Shown here piece by piece: positions 54,346 to 64,000 of a stretch of DNA of 64,000 nt (positions are counted from its first letter, which is position 1; each line of letters opens with the position of its first letter). The notes under the pieces are model-generated. The model did no database searches. It saw only the letters and a list, made by a program, of their open reading frames with translations, and was not told where the DNA came from. The stretch covers positions 1-64,000 of the forward strand of contig WPIO01000043.1 of the NCBI GenBank assembly GCA_009760855.2. The letters run 5' to 3'. A program made the translations under genes and the position numbers. The stretch comes from Cristatella mucedo (Eukaryota > Bryozoa > Phylactolaemata > Cristatellidae).

Positions 54346-55570
54346 CATGGTAGAGGCATCCAGTGCCAAATCTCATTTGCATAAGTGTGAGTGGGGCAGC
54401 GACATGAAATTTTTTGGACAGATAAATTCGAACGTGTACTATAATATCAGCTAAACATTTGAGCTTGGAAACGCTTACGGTCGCTGCCACCCTAATTAGA
54501 GTGGATTGTGGCGGATTTCGGTAATTCGTCGAACTCCCACAGTTGTGGCCCTCGTGGAAGAATCATACGGGTCGACCAGGGCACAGTGGGAGTAGAGGAG
54601 AGTCGAGTGAGAGAATGGGGTGAAGGAAGCCGTGCTTACTTCGGCTCCTGTGTGTTATCAAACTACAGTATAGATCAGGCCTGATCGCCTGCTCACCATG
54701 AAAACAGAGGAGCTTGTGGGCGCGATAATGGAGCGACGAAGAGCTATGCTCAGGTTTTGTGGTTCAGATGGCAGCTTTATTGTATCACAGGCAGGCAACA
54801 CAAGCCTGCCAGCCTACATAAGTATGTAGCTTTAGTTGCCGTTGAGCAATAATATACCAGGCACGTGGTGATTAGAGAGTAAGAGAAAAGGGACAGAGAG
54901 AGAGAGAGAGGAGTCGATAGCATGCGAACAGGCCTACACACAGGTAAAGGTTGAATTTATCGGCAAAGATAAGTAACGTGCCGGCAAAGGTACAGGCCAA
55001 CCAACGGGTAGAAAGTGACTTGCTTGGCAAAAATAGGTCAGGCGACTGCAAGGAGCCAGCCTGTTCGGCAGAAGGATGTTCGGATTGCGGCGAGCGGAAC
55101 CACATGACGGCGATGTCACGTGCACAAAACTGCTTTCAAATATATATTTCTTTGCGGTAATTTTGCCGTAAGAACACTATACTAACGACAGAAGCAAAAC
55201 TTATTGCGGAACAATAGCTCTCTTTCTATTCTTTTTAGATTTTTTCTAAGCATTTGCGAAGGAAAATTTTCTTTCGTCAGGACAAAAACAAAGAAACATG
55301 TTACATAGCAAAATTAGGTGGCTCGATAGCGTATCCGGCATCTCATCCTGTTCGTGGGGCTTGAAAACGCCGTTCAAAAATCCATCAGATAATCGCCGTT
55401 ATATGATTAACTCACAAAATAGAGGCACCATCAGTAATTCCCCACCGGTTGGCGGTCAGGCGCTCAGGATATATAGCTGCGCTCAAAAATTCTCTCACTA
55501 TATACCAAAAGCTATCTGATGTAATACATTATTATTTACTCTCCTGCCGACCATGCTAATCGTTTCCAGA
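54346..55570. other. No gene recognised
   Basis: Satellite-like remnant near 54480-54530, a palindrome GATCAGGCCTGATC near 54677, a short (AG)n near 54894-54912. ORFs are short and unrecognised. Confidence 0.4.
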
Positions 55571-55574
55571 AGGC

Positions 55575-55702
55575 CTGAGACGCTCCTTTCATGCTACTCA
55601 GTACCTCAACTGCCCTCAAGACTTCGTTTTGGCTCACATTCTGTTTATTTCATGAGATGAAGTCTGTTGATAGCAAAATGCATTCCGAAAGCCGCTTTGA
55701 GC
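55575..55702 (+). mobile_element. LINE-B scrap
   Basis: TTCATGCTACTCAGTACCTC then GAGATGAAGTCTGTTGATAG and CATTCCGAAAGCCGCTTTGA parallel the C-terminal coding end of LINE-B, diverged. Confidence 0.6.
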
Positions 55703-56161
55703 CTGTTGTTGGAATTAAAAGCCTTCGATATTGGTACCTGCTTTATATATGCAAGTCAAAACTCTCCGTTTCTTCCAAAGCTCCCCAAGCCTTTCCATTT
55801 AAACTCGAAGTGGCTGCACATTATGAAGACGTTGTCCTTTTTTGGGAACTGTCTAATGTGAACGTATTTGCTTCAAAAGGAAAAAAATTTTTTTTCATCG
55901 GCTCCGAACATGGATAACGGTAGCTGCTGTTGCTACATGATGCCATAACAGCTTCAGCTGCCTCGACAACTTCCAGTAAAATACGCTAAAACATTCTTTA
56001 TTAAAAGCGAATACTATATATATATATTTATTTATTTATTTATTATTAGCCGCTTCAACCAACAAGCAATCAGGGCAAAGGCAACGAACAAAGAGAGGCT
56101 ATACAAAGCACAAGCAATGTAGGCAAGAGGCCCAGACCGAAGGCCACGAACAGAGAGAGTG

Positions 56162-56163
<2 letters not shown>

Positions 56164-56250
<87 letters not shown>
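56164..56250 (+). repeat. (GA)n microsatellite, about 43 units
   Basis: Uninterrupted GA dinucleotides. A (TA)/(TTTA) tract lies nearby at about 56016-56045. The rest of 55703-56689 has no recognised gene. Confidence 0.95.
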
Positions 56251-56253
<3 letters not shown>

Positions 56254-56689
56254 AGCTACTAGAAAAAGACAGCTAACCAAAGCCACCGGTGCTGACCATG
56301 GGCATTATAGGCTCAAGTGGAAGATTATGCCTTCGACTGAGAGCAGCTGGCGGCCTTGACCCTGAGTAGCACTGCCGAACTCGCTCTCATTGCCATATCG
56401 CTTGAAGAAGCAGACCTCGAATCCTGCCGTACAAAAATGAGACAACAGATCGTAATATCGACAGTGATGTGAACAACGGACAGTGGAAAGAAACATGCAG
56501 GGCTAATTTCGTTTTTCGATAGGCCAGTCCACTCACAGTCTTATTCCTCAATATTTTCTTTTTACTCAAATCAACCCATCAGGACGACAGCTGTAGGCAG
56601 CAATTGGCGACAGGGGCTGAGCGAACATTTTCAAGGCTGCAATGGTAAGCGAGCCAACAACGGTAAGCGAGCAAGTAGCAGCCACTGAC

Positions 56690-56854
56690 CAACGCCTCTT
56701 GAGCAGTGAAAAGCTTCTGCTCCAGGTGCCTCACATGACCCTCCAGCATCGCTTTCTCCCTGACGGCTTGCTCCTTTCGCCGGCATGCCTCAGCCAGCTT
56801 CTCTTCGGCCTGCTCTCGCAGCTCATGCTGTCGACGGGCCGAGAGCACTTCTCT
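56690..56854 (-). CDS. Host coiled-coil gene, internal exon
   Basis: 165 bases = 55 codons in phase 0 at both ends. Preceded on the minus strand by a TGCTTGCAG acceptor with a pyrimidine-rich tract and followed by a GTCAGT donor. It encodes a continuous charged helix rich in Glu, Arg, Lys and Leu (RQHELREQAEEKLAEACRRK, LEGHVRHLEQKL), typical of a coiled coil. It joins in phase with the exon at 60722-60776. The protein family is not recognised. Confidence 0.5.
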
Positions 56855-56859
56855 CTGCA

Positions 56860-57535
56860 AGCAGTGCAGAAAGAGGGTGTGCCATGAGCAAAAGTGGTGA
56901 GCCTCTCAACGTACATGAACGCTTCACGAAGCACTGCTTCGACACGATGACCTCGGGGAGTTTGCCCGGGCCAGTGTGCAATGTGTCTATCACAGGAGGC
57001 TGGCCGAGTCCACGTGTAGCAAGGCTAAGCCACCTTGGTGCACGTGTGGCACCAGAGGTTCGAGAAGGAGAGGAACAACAGCGATGCGTGTTCATAGTAT
57101 CCAAATCTCCTGCTAGGCAGGTCATAGCACAAAGAAAGAAAGCAATTCACCTTATCCCTAAGCTATATTTCAAGGTTTGCCTCTAACACAATCAGAGATA
57201 CCCGTAAGGACATGCATATAAATTAGTGTCAAGAAATAGGTGGCATGGGATTCGACGACAGGTACATCTATTTTTTCCAGGAATGGAATTTGCTGTAAGC
57301 TGGTTTATCGTCTACATAACGATGCTACGCTGTCACTCACACGCCTTGCAGAGGTAACCACAGTAACGACAAGCCATCCTAATGGCTTCAGTGTAAATTA
57401 TGCCCGGATTTTTCTGAATTTTATTTTCAAAATGAAGGAAAGAAGAGCTTACCTCCACAGCGTGAGTAAGTTCGACGGACGAATTTACTTGTGAATAGTA
57501 CGGCGAAGCAGAAAGGATTGCTAGGCATCAACGGC
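56860..57535. other. No exon recognised; presumed intron
   Basis: Lies between the two coiled-coil exons on the minus strand. Short ORFs in both strands are unrecognised. Confidence 0.35.
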
Positions 57536-57539
57536 ATGA

Positions 57540-57785
57540 AACTCACTACCGATGTACTTCCCCTGACAGGATGACATTTACAGAGAAACTTCAAGTGCAC
57601 CTATTTAATAAAGCATTTTTTGGGTCTTGGCGATTCGTCCTTCATGTGCAGGTACCTGCTTACACAATGCCTGCTGCTTGCCGTTGTTACCATCAAACAT
57701 TTAGTAATGCCTTACGTGCACCATTTGTAAAGTGCATAGAGAGAGATTCACTTGTGATTGCGCTATAAATATATATTATCATTCA
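57540..57785 (+). mobile_element. LINE-A-related 3' fragment
   Basis: Carries TTTTTTGGGTCTTGGCGATT then CGTCCTTCATGTGC, parallel to the LINE-A end of ORF and UTR, and the block AGTGCATAGAGAGAGATTCA before GCGCTATAAATATATATTAT. Confidence 0.65.
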
Positions 57786-57954
57786 GGAGAGACATCGTCA
57801 ATTAAAGAGGAATCACGTAGTCACAACTTAATATAAGCAAGCACATATGCCCTTAGACTGAAGAATGTCTGGTTTTTCAGATAAAGGTAGCTGGAAATAA
57901 TCTATTAACTCCACAGGTAACCTAAAAATGCCAGCTCTGGCATAATGCCACTTT

Positions 57955-58072
57955 AGATTTGCCGAGTGGTAAGGCCTACGGCAACCAATGTCGAGGGCTC
58001 AAGCCCTTCGGCATCAGTAAAGCACATAGATACAATTAAGTTCTCTTCAGCCACTAAACATTCTTTCGAATT
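57955..58072 (+). mobile_element. Diverged tRNA-headed SINE with LINE-A-type tail
   Basis: GCCGAGTGGTAAGGCC (box A-like, as in Leu/Ser tRNA heads) and GAGGGCTCAAGCCC (box B-like), then AAAGCACATAGATACAATTA and AGTTCTCTTCAGCCACTAAA. It has the same plan as the SINE at 51.9 kb but a different head. Confidence 0.65.
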
Positions 58073-58241
58073 CATTCACACTGGAGAGAACTGCCTTGCT
58101 CCAAGAGCTGATAGAAAAAAAAAACAATTGTGCACTTAAAGTGTGTGCCACATCGTTGAAATGTACAATGACACTCACGAGATCTTAAATCTGCTGCTGT
58201 CCGCTACGGATCCCACTGACACATCTCTGAATGGTCGATGT

Positions 58242-58423
58242 AAAAAATAAATAAATCCTAGCTGATTAAACAGCCTTTTTTGTATAAGGACAAAAGAGCC
58301 TTTACGGCTATCACTACCGCTTGCAGTGGCGATAAAGAATACCCCACCACAGGAATCGAACCCACGACCCCGGTCCCGAGGTCGTGAAAGCAACCGCCTT
58401 ACCTAGTGTGCCTTCACGGCTCT
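58242..58423 (-). mobile_element. tRNA-headed SINE of the second family, copy 2
   Basis: Same head and body as 54168-54345, with a T-rich 3' tail (TAAAAAATAAATAAATCC on plus). Both copies have the box B-like GGGTTCGATTCCTG on the minus strand. Confidence 0.85.
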
Positions 58424-59361
58424 GATCATAGGCAATTAAAAGTTTCTGTGGGTCTGGATCGGCCAGCAACAATGCTTGCGAACTGGCCAAGCTGAGACCA
58501 GTCGACACACACTCTAGATATAGCTGCTGCTACTTCCATAGGCAGCCGGAAACCAAATCAGTAGAACACTGACGCAATTTCCCCTGACATGGATTTAAGA
58601 ACCAGCGACTTCAGGAGGCTATCAAAAACATGCACAATCGAAGTTCACTATGCTGCTTGCTCTAAGTAAATACAATAAGTTCAACAATACCATCACCAGA
58701 GAGACAACCGCAGATCGAACCGTGGGTGACGGTAATGCCTTTTTGGAGTTTGCAAGCATTACAGGTGATCAACCAATGACTTATACACTAACCTAACGAT
58801 TGTTTTGGTTATCTACCTAATCGCTCCTTTAGCTGCTTAGTCAGCAACGTGAACAAGATCTAAGTGTCTATCCCTTTGGTAATAGCATCACTGAAGGACA
58901 TTCTTTTTAAGTAACATCCTTACAGTAATCTTCTACTTCACTTCTTTTTGCAATCTGGGGTTTCACTTCAATATCAATGACATACCCACGCTTTGATCTC
59001 CCAGAGCCTCTTTTTCAAGCCTGACACTAGGTACCACATCCACGAATTCATCACGAGGCTTCAAATATTGCTTGCACTCTAAACCATATTCTTAGTGTCC
59101 TACCTATGCGATCTATTGATCTGCCACTGCTTACCATAACTAATACAATATAACAGTCAAGCATAACATAGGGTTTCTCTTCAATAATAATGACATCAAG
59201 CTGGACCTACGCTTTGATCTCTCCTAACCCTCCAGCATGCCAAGCTTACTCATCTTCCTTGCTTCATGTATTTATTGTCTGTCGTGAGCTTCATGGTTGC
59301 CATGCTGCACCACTTTTTGCCATTTGGGCCAGGTCCCAATCAAGGACTTTAATAGCATAAA
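58424..59361. other. No gene recognised
   Basis: AT-rich sequence with short ORFs. The minus-strand stretch next to the SINE (LASSQALLLADPDPQKLLI, 58440-58505) reads like ordered protein but has no supporting signal. Confidence 0.35.
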
Positions 59362-59640
59362 AATAATATTAATAATAATACACTCGATAAAGTGCCATCA
59401 GAGACCTCAATCTTTTTCTAGGCACTTTAATATTGCTGCAAACTAAACACGATCGAATGGTGAGTGTATCGTGCTTGATAAACATCATGAACAGCATGGT
59501 TAGGGGTGGCATGCACAGGGTCTGCATGCAGATGTGGCTAGTGGCATCATGCACAGTGTCAGCATACATAAACACATAAACGGCAAAATCACAGGGACCC
59601 ACTAAATGCTGTCATAAATAGGAGCGTTTTTAATATCTTT
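59362..59640 (-). mobile_element. LINE-A 3' fragment
   Basis: (AAT)n tail, AAAGTGCCATCAGAGACCTC and CTTTTTCTAGGCACTTTA block, then the 3' UTR with GGTTAGGGGTGGCATGCACA and CACAGGGACCCACTAAATGC. Confidence 0.85.
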
Positions 59641-60330
59641 TAAAATGTTTATCAACTTCATCGCTTCGTGTCTCACTTTTAGGTCTCTTCATTCTCTGGG
59701 TCTAGCAACCTACCTCAACTACTCTTCACGCAGGTTAGGCAACCTTGCACTTGCTATTTAAATCAAATCGCTAAGCCATGCGTCGAAAGAAGGTGAAATC
59801 TTTAATAGACGATGTCTTTAGTTCCCATGATCCGAAAGCCTGGAGCTCACTCCGGACAGACGTTATGACACCTTCCAGTTTTGAGAACATTTAAAAAATA
59901 AGATATAAGCTCCCCTGTTCATGACAGTATCAGCTAGGCCCTAATGATTTGCTTTTTGTGTGTGTCCTATGTGTGCTAACACTGTATGTTACCACTATTC
60001 ATATAGTGCCTGCTGACACTATGCATGCCACCACTAACCATGTGGTCATGCTTCCTTTACTGCAGTGGTTCTCAACCTTCCTAATTCTGCAACCCTTTAA
60101 TACTGTTCCTCATGTTGTGGCAACCACAGCCATAGAATTATTGTGAGCAAAATGTGGAAATGCATGTCTTCCGGTGGTCTTAGGCGACCCCCTGTGAACG
60201 GCTCATTCGAGCCCCACAGGGGTCGCCACCTACAGGTTGAGAACCGATGCTTTACAGGATATTAAAGTGCTGTGAAGCAGATTAAGTTTACTGAAAGTGG
60301 TATGCACAGGTTATAATATTATTACATGCT
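59641..60330 (+). mobile_element. LINE-A 3' fragment interrupted by a SPIN-like MITE
   Basis: C-terminal coding remnants (TCACTTTTAGGTCTCTTCAT) and 3' UTR (GCCACCACTAACCATGTGGT) run to the MITE at 60063. The LINE resumes at 60250 with AAAGTGCTGTGAAGCAGATT and ends in ATATTATTAC. It is head-to-head with the fragment at 59362-59640. Confidence 0.8.
60063..60249 (+). mobile_element. SPIN-like hAT MITE, 187 bp
   Basis: 5' end CAGTGGTTCTCAACCTTCCT; 3' end CAGGTTGAGAACCGATG, giving terminal inverted repeats of about 15 bp. The flanks CTTTACTG (60055-60062) and CTTTACAG (60250-60257) form an 8-bp target-site duplication with one mismatch, as expected of hAT transposons. The interior holds TTCCTCATGTTGTGGCAACC and GGTCTTAGGCGACCCCCTGT then AGCCCCACAGGGGTCGC, which match my memory of SPACE INVADERS (SPIN) elements. 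It cannot encode a transposase. Confidence 0.85.
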
Positions 60331-60721
60331 AGTAGGCATGCCTTATTTGATATCCTATACTGCACCAAACAGCTCCTTAAGCACTCAGACAGCCTACTCT
60401 CCCAAAGCATGCCAGCTGTGGAAGCAGATCAGAGCCAAGCAGGTGCACACCAGCAGCCTAACGAGTTTCCTATAGATGGGAGGCAGGGCTCTACCAGCTA
60501 GCATGCTTCAGTAGTCGGGCCTTGAAGATCAACATGCGAGGTTTTTCAAAGCAAGAACACGAACCGTCATCTATATGTAGGACGAGACTCAACAATCTCG
60601 TGGCTCAGGCGACAGTGCCAGAAGGTTTAGCCCAGTATACAAAGCGACACCAAAACTGAGGTAATCAAAGACAACCCGAATGCACAGCACGATTCAAGCA
60701 CGATGCAGCCACTTGGCTCAC

Positions 60722-60776
60722 CTGCCTTTTTTCCATGATCTCTTTTGCCTCAACCTTCATTTGCATACGTTCAAAG
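60722..60776 (-). CDS. Host coiled-coil gene, small upstream exon
   Basis: 55 bases bounded by a CAG acceptor (weak tract) and a strong GTGAGC donor. It encodes FERMQMKVEAKEIMEKRQ, starting in phase 1 and ending in phase 0, so it joins in frame with 56690-56854 to give one uninterrupted charged helix. The intron would be about 3.9 kb and contain several transposon fragments. Confidence 0.45.
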
Positions 60777-60896
60777 CTGGTCGTACTCAGCCGAGGACAA
60801 AGCCTCTAGTAGCCATCACAAAGACGAGCAATCTGGGCAAACGTTAAGGGCACACAATCTTCAATGAGGCAGGGAAGCATAGAAGCAAGATGCAGC

Positions 60897-61892
60897 AATG
60901 CTAATTATAATAATGCACTTGATAAAGTACCCTCAGAGAACTCAATCTCTTTCTAGGCGCTTTACATTTGCTGCAAAGGGAAATGCAATGGAATGGTAAG
61001 TAAAATCATGCTTGAAAAACAAACAAAATGAATAATGTGGTTAGGGGTGACATGCACAGGGTCAGCATGCAAATGTGGTTAGCGGCAGCATGCAGTGTCA
61101 AAACGCATAAGCACATGAAGGACGAATCACAGGGACCCACTATATGCTGTCCTAAATAGGTGTGTTTTTAAGTTCCTTTTAAATGTGGTCATGTCAGGGG
61201 ATGTTCTGCCGCCGGTCGGGAGGGAGTTCCAGGCTTTGGGAGCATACGAACTAAATGCACGGTCTCCTAAGGATTTAAGGTTTGTACAAGGAATTTGTAG
61301 GCTGTTGGATTCCGAAAATTAGGTGGTACGATGCTTGGCCTGATGGGGTAGTATATCGGAGAGATATGCTGGAGCCATAGAATGAAGGGACCTAAAAGTG
61401 AGCAACAGAACCTTGAAGTCAATCCGTTGCTTGATTGGTAGCCGTGTAGGTCGGCAAGAAGTGGAGTAATGTGGCAACCGAGACGCTCACGACAGACAAG
61501 CCTAGCTGCAGAGTTTTGCAACAGATGCAATCGCTTGATCGCACGTGCTGGTAGGCCAGTAGGCAGTGAGTTGCAGAAGTCGAGACGGTACGTCACGAAT
61601 GCATCGACCAACTTGGACGTGGTATCCTTATCAAAACAAGCCCAAATTTTAGCAATGTTATGGAGCTTAAAATAGGCAGATTTGACTGTGGAGCTAATAT
61701 GGTCGTCTAACGAGAGGTCGCTTTGGAATAAGACACCTAGATTTCGAGCTGATGCAACAGGAGATATGCTGGCAGAGCTCATTTTGAGAGTCAGCCATTC
61801 CAATCTCTAAATCGCACTGGGTTTGCCCATAACTAGTAAGTTAGTATTATCATCGTTTAGTTTTAGAAAATTTTCTGCCATCCATGTGCAGC
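60897..61892 (-). mobile_element. LINE-A copy, 5'-truncated
   Basis: (AAT) tail and 3' block at 60905-60965, full 3' UTR, then the C-terminal RT region (61267-61803 open on minus, with ISPVASARNLGVLFQSDLSL and LDFCNSLPTGLPARAI). A frameshift near 61440 breaks it. It begins at about 61892 in the NFLKLNDD region. Confidence 0.85.
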
Positions 61893-63155
61893 AAGTGCCT
61901 TTTCCAGAATCCATTGGCCGTGAGGTACTAACGTCTTTATTCATTTTATGATGGTCGAAATACAAAACAGAGGTCAGCTCAGGAAAGTCAAAAGAATATG
62001 TCTAAGCTTGCCAACCAAGAACCTGTAAGGATACAAGTAGGTGAGATTATATTCGGGTCAGCAATCGCTTAAGATTGGGCTAGAGCAATCGATTCAATAC
62101 AAAACAGCTCAATAGAGGCATCACAGCTAAGTGCACAAACCCCGAGTCGAATTAAGGCAATGGATCGCATGCATTTGATCCATCTCTGCTTTCTGGCTAC
62201 CAACAAGCCCAACTGATCAAGCATCAGCCCTCGAAGCATTGCAAAGAAAGGTGTGGGCAACGCATGCAATTGGTAAAAACATTCTCAAACTTCTCCTTGA
62301 GTGCCTCTCACGGATCATTTGCTGGCATCGGCCGGTGCTTAGGAAACAGAACCTCAGGTATCTCCCTCTGCTACAGCCACACTGCTCAGAGTTGCCCTCT
62401 CTAGTCACGATGGCCAAACTCAGGTAACTGACTGTCCTGATACGATACAAGCCAAAGTCAAAATGATCTGATCGTAATTCGGCACATGTCGAAGAATTAA
62501 AAAAAGTATTTATGAACAAAATAGGTATGTCAGCACTACCCATCTCAAACCACCGATGATCGTTCTGCGGTGCACTCCGCCTTGTGGGCAGAGAAGCATC
62601 GAGCACTGGTCGGAGCGCCATAAAATGGTTGAAAAACCAGAGGTGGAGTTAACTAGGGGTTCTAAAACTGATTGTGGCACACACATAGAGGCGTTGGTTT
62701 TGGCTAGTTTAGCCGTGACAGTATCCGCGAGGAAAATAAATGCGAGAAATTAGATGTCATAGGCATATCCAGTAGTTCCTCATCATAAACAGATTCTTAT
62801 TGAAATTTGTTTCCCACTCTAACTAAACACAAACTAAAATGCACACAAAAATGCAATGCATTTTGATATGAAGCATAAAAGCTATAAATGTGAAATATGA
62901 GTTACTTCAGCATTTGCTTAAGAGGGTCGAAGAGGCGTGGCAGCTCCACAACTTGAAGAGAGCATGCTTTGACATGCATGCTGCCCTACCATAGATGAAG
63001 GAAGTGGTAACGTGACTCTGTGTAGCAAGACTATTTACACCACTCGGCTGCAGCCTCAGGTGTGGCCTGCCACGGCTATCTCGGCTAGCCAGTACGCCTT
63101 CCTTCCACCAGGAGGGAAGGCATATCCAACAGCAGTCAGGCCAGTCGTTTCGCTG
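61893..63155. other. No gene recognised
   Basis: Short ORFs on both strands (134 codons minus at 62217-62621) without known motifs or clear splice context. Confidence 0.35.
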
Positions 63156-63365
63156 TTCGTCAAAGCTAACCTCAAATCTTTTGGAATCCGTGCCTAAAGT
63201 TCATTTGCTCCATTTCATTCATTTCCACTTCATTTGCCTTGAACTTTCTTCCGGCTGGCGTTACCCCATACCAAGAATAGACGAAATTTTAAAAGAAACC
63301 AAAAACTCACTTAAGCTCACAGCATTTGCTGGTCCTTATGAATTGTCATTTGTATGCTTTTAATA
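63156..63365 (+). mobile_element. LINE-A-related 3' fragment, diverged
   Basis: TTTTGGAATCCGTGCCTAAA parallels the TTTGGAGACCGTGCATTTAG segment of LINE-A copy 1, and AAAAGAAACCAAAAACTCAC then GCATTTGCTGGTCC parallels its C-terminal end. Confidence 0.6.
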
Positions 63366-64000
63366 ATAATGATAACAATACAATTGCATTGCACCATCAG
63401 AAAACTGAATCTTTCTCTAGGCAGTCTACAGAAGGTTTGGTCTGGCGGTTAAGGCGCTCGCCCCGACCAAGGTCTGACTGAGGTCGTGGGCTCGAGCCCC
63501 GAGGCATATGTGAATAAAGATTAAGTTCTCTTGGGGCGCTATATAGATTAATTATATATTTTATATATATGCTGCATATAAAGCATTACAAAATGTTTGG
63601 TGGTAACATCACCAAGCAGCAGGCAACGTGTAAGCAGGCACATGCACATGTAAGACGAATCACAAAGAACCACGAAATGCTAGAATAAAAATGCGTTTAA
63701 GCTTCTTCTTAAATGTCGTCGTGTCAGGGGACGTTGTGACATGCATTGGAAGTAAGTGCATGGCTTTGGAAGCATAGGAACTAAAGGTACGGTCTCCAAC
63801 AGTTTTGAGGTACAGAAGAGGTATGGCTAAACAATTCGAGTCAGAACAGCGGGTTGTAGGATTTTTCGTCTGGAAAAGTCGTAGTTCTGATAGGTAGGCT
63901 GGAGCAAGAGAATGAATGTGCATGCCGTGTATCCTGTATCCAATCAATTTGGAAGCTTCCTTTACATCAAATGTAAAGTGCTTAAAAAGAGATTTAGTTA
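63366..64000 (-). mobile_element. LINE-A-related copy interrupted by a SINE
   Basis: (AAT/AAC) tail then the 3' block (GAATCTTTCTCTAGGCAGTC) to about 63430, a SINE, then UTR and C-terminal coding (63660-63947, SLAPAYLSELRLFQTKN and LKTVGDRTFSSYASKA). It continues beyond the window. It is similar to the fragment at 50.3 kb and a diverged subfamily of LINE-A. Confidence 0.75.
63434..63555 (+). mobile_element. tRNA-headed SINE with LINE-A tail, copy 2
   Basis: Same head as the copy at 51.9 kb (GGTTTGGTCTGGCGGTTAAG) and the same box B-like GGGCTCGAGCCCC. It lacks about nine bases just before the tail, then has ATTAAGTTCTCTTGGGGCGC. It is inserted into a LINE-A-related copy. Confidence 0.85.

Noticed and set aside
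56159-56359. Glu/Arg dipeptide ORF at the GA microsatellite
   Set aside because: It is produced by the (GA)n tract alone.

Overview
The window reads as nuclear DNA of an invertebrate metazoan. It holds spliceosomal-type exons, tRNA-derived SINEs, several LINE families, Ty3-type LTR retrotransposons, hAT transposon remnants, minisatellites, a satellite array and a degenerate virus-like (Polinton/adintovirus-type) element. No bacterial operon, rRNA, intact tRNA or CRISPR was seen. The host phylum cannot be fixed from the sequence. A Ty3-type element with integrase upstream of reverse transcriptase resembles the Gmr1 type reported from deuterostomes, which is only a hint.

Layout. 1-13.4 kb: a decayed Polinton-like element. 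Protein-primed DNA polymerase, a YqaJ-like fragment, major capsid protein, penton-like paralogues, a basic repeat protein and a packaging ATPase lie on the minus strand. A zinc-ribbon protein, an adenain-type protease and an intact 148-codon ORF lie on the plus strand. Two LINE fragments (families called A and B here) sit inside it. 13.5-17.4 kb: a Ty3-type element with gag, protease, RT, RNase H and integrase on the minus strand, abutting a LINE-B copy. 18.8-20.5 kb: a larger LINE-B copy and an unidentified decayed coding stretch. 22.0-35.3 kb: a minus-strand repeat-protein gene or pseudogene. Its 5' part has 38-residue proline-rich repeats, its middle three copies of a 1.29 kb module, and its 3' part about 190 copies of a 33-bp unit open in all six frames. 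37.8-49.5 kb: a perfect inverted repeat, a Gmr1-like Ty3 fragment, an unclassified repeat family with conserved reading frames (three copies), CpG-rich 28-bp and 24-bp arrays, and a hAT transposase fragment. 50.3-54.2 kb: a foldback and a degenerate satellite of about 170 bp. 54.2-64 kb: SINEs, LINE-A fragments, a SPIN-like hAT MITE with target-site duplication, and two phase-compatible exons of a host coiled-coil gene.

How parts relate. The Polinton-like genes would have made one virus-like particle plus replication set, but most are broken by nonsense codons and a few frameshifts. LINE-A and one tRNA-headed SINE family share a 3' tail, which suggests the SINE uses the LINE-A reverse transcriptase. 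Nested insertions give relative ages: the LINEs are younger than the Polinton-like element, the SPIN-like MITE is younger than the LINE-A copy it interrupts, and one SINE is younger than a LINE-A-related copy.

All identifications come from reading translated sequence and motifs. No database search was possible, so family names are inferences from recognised motifs.
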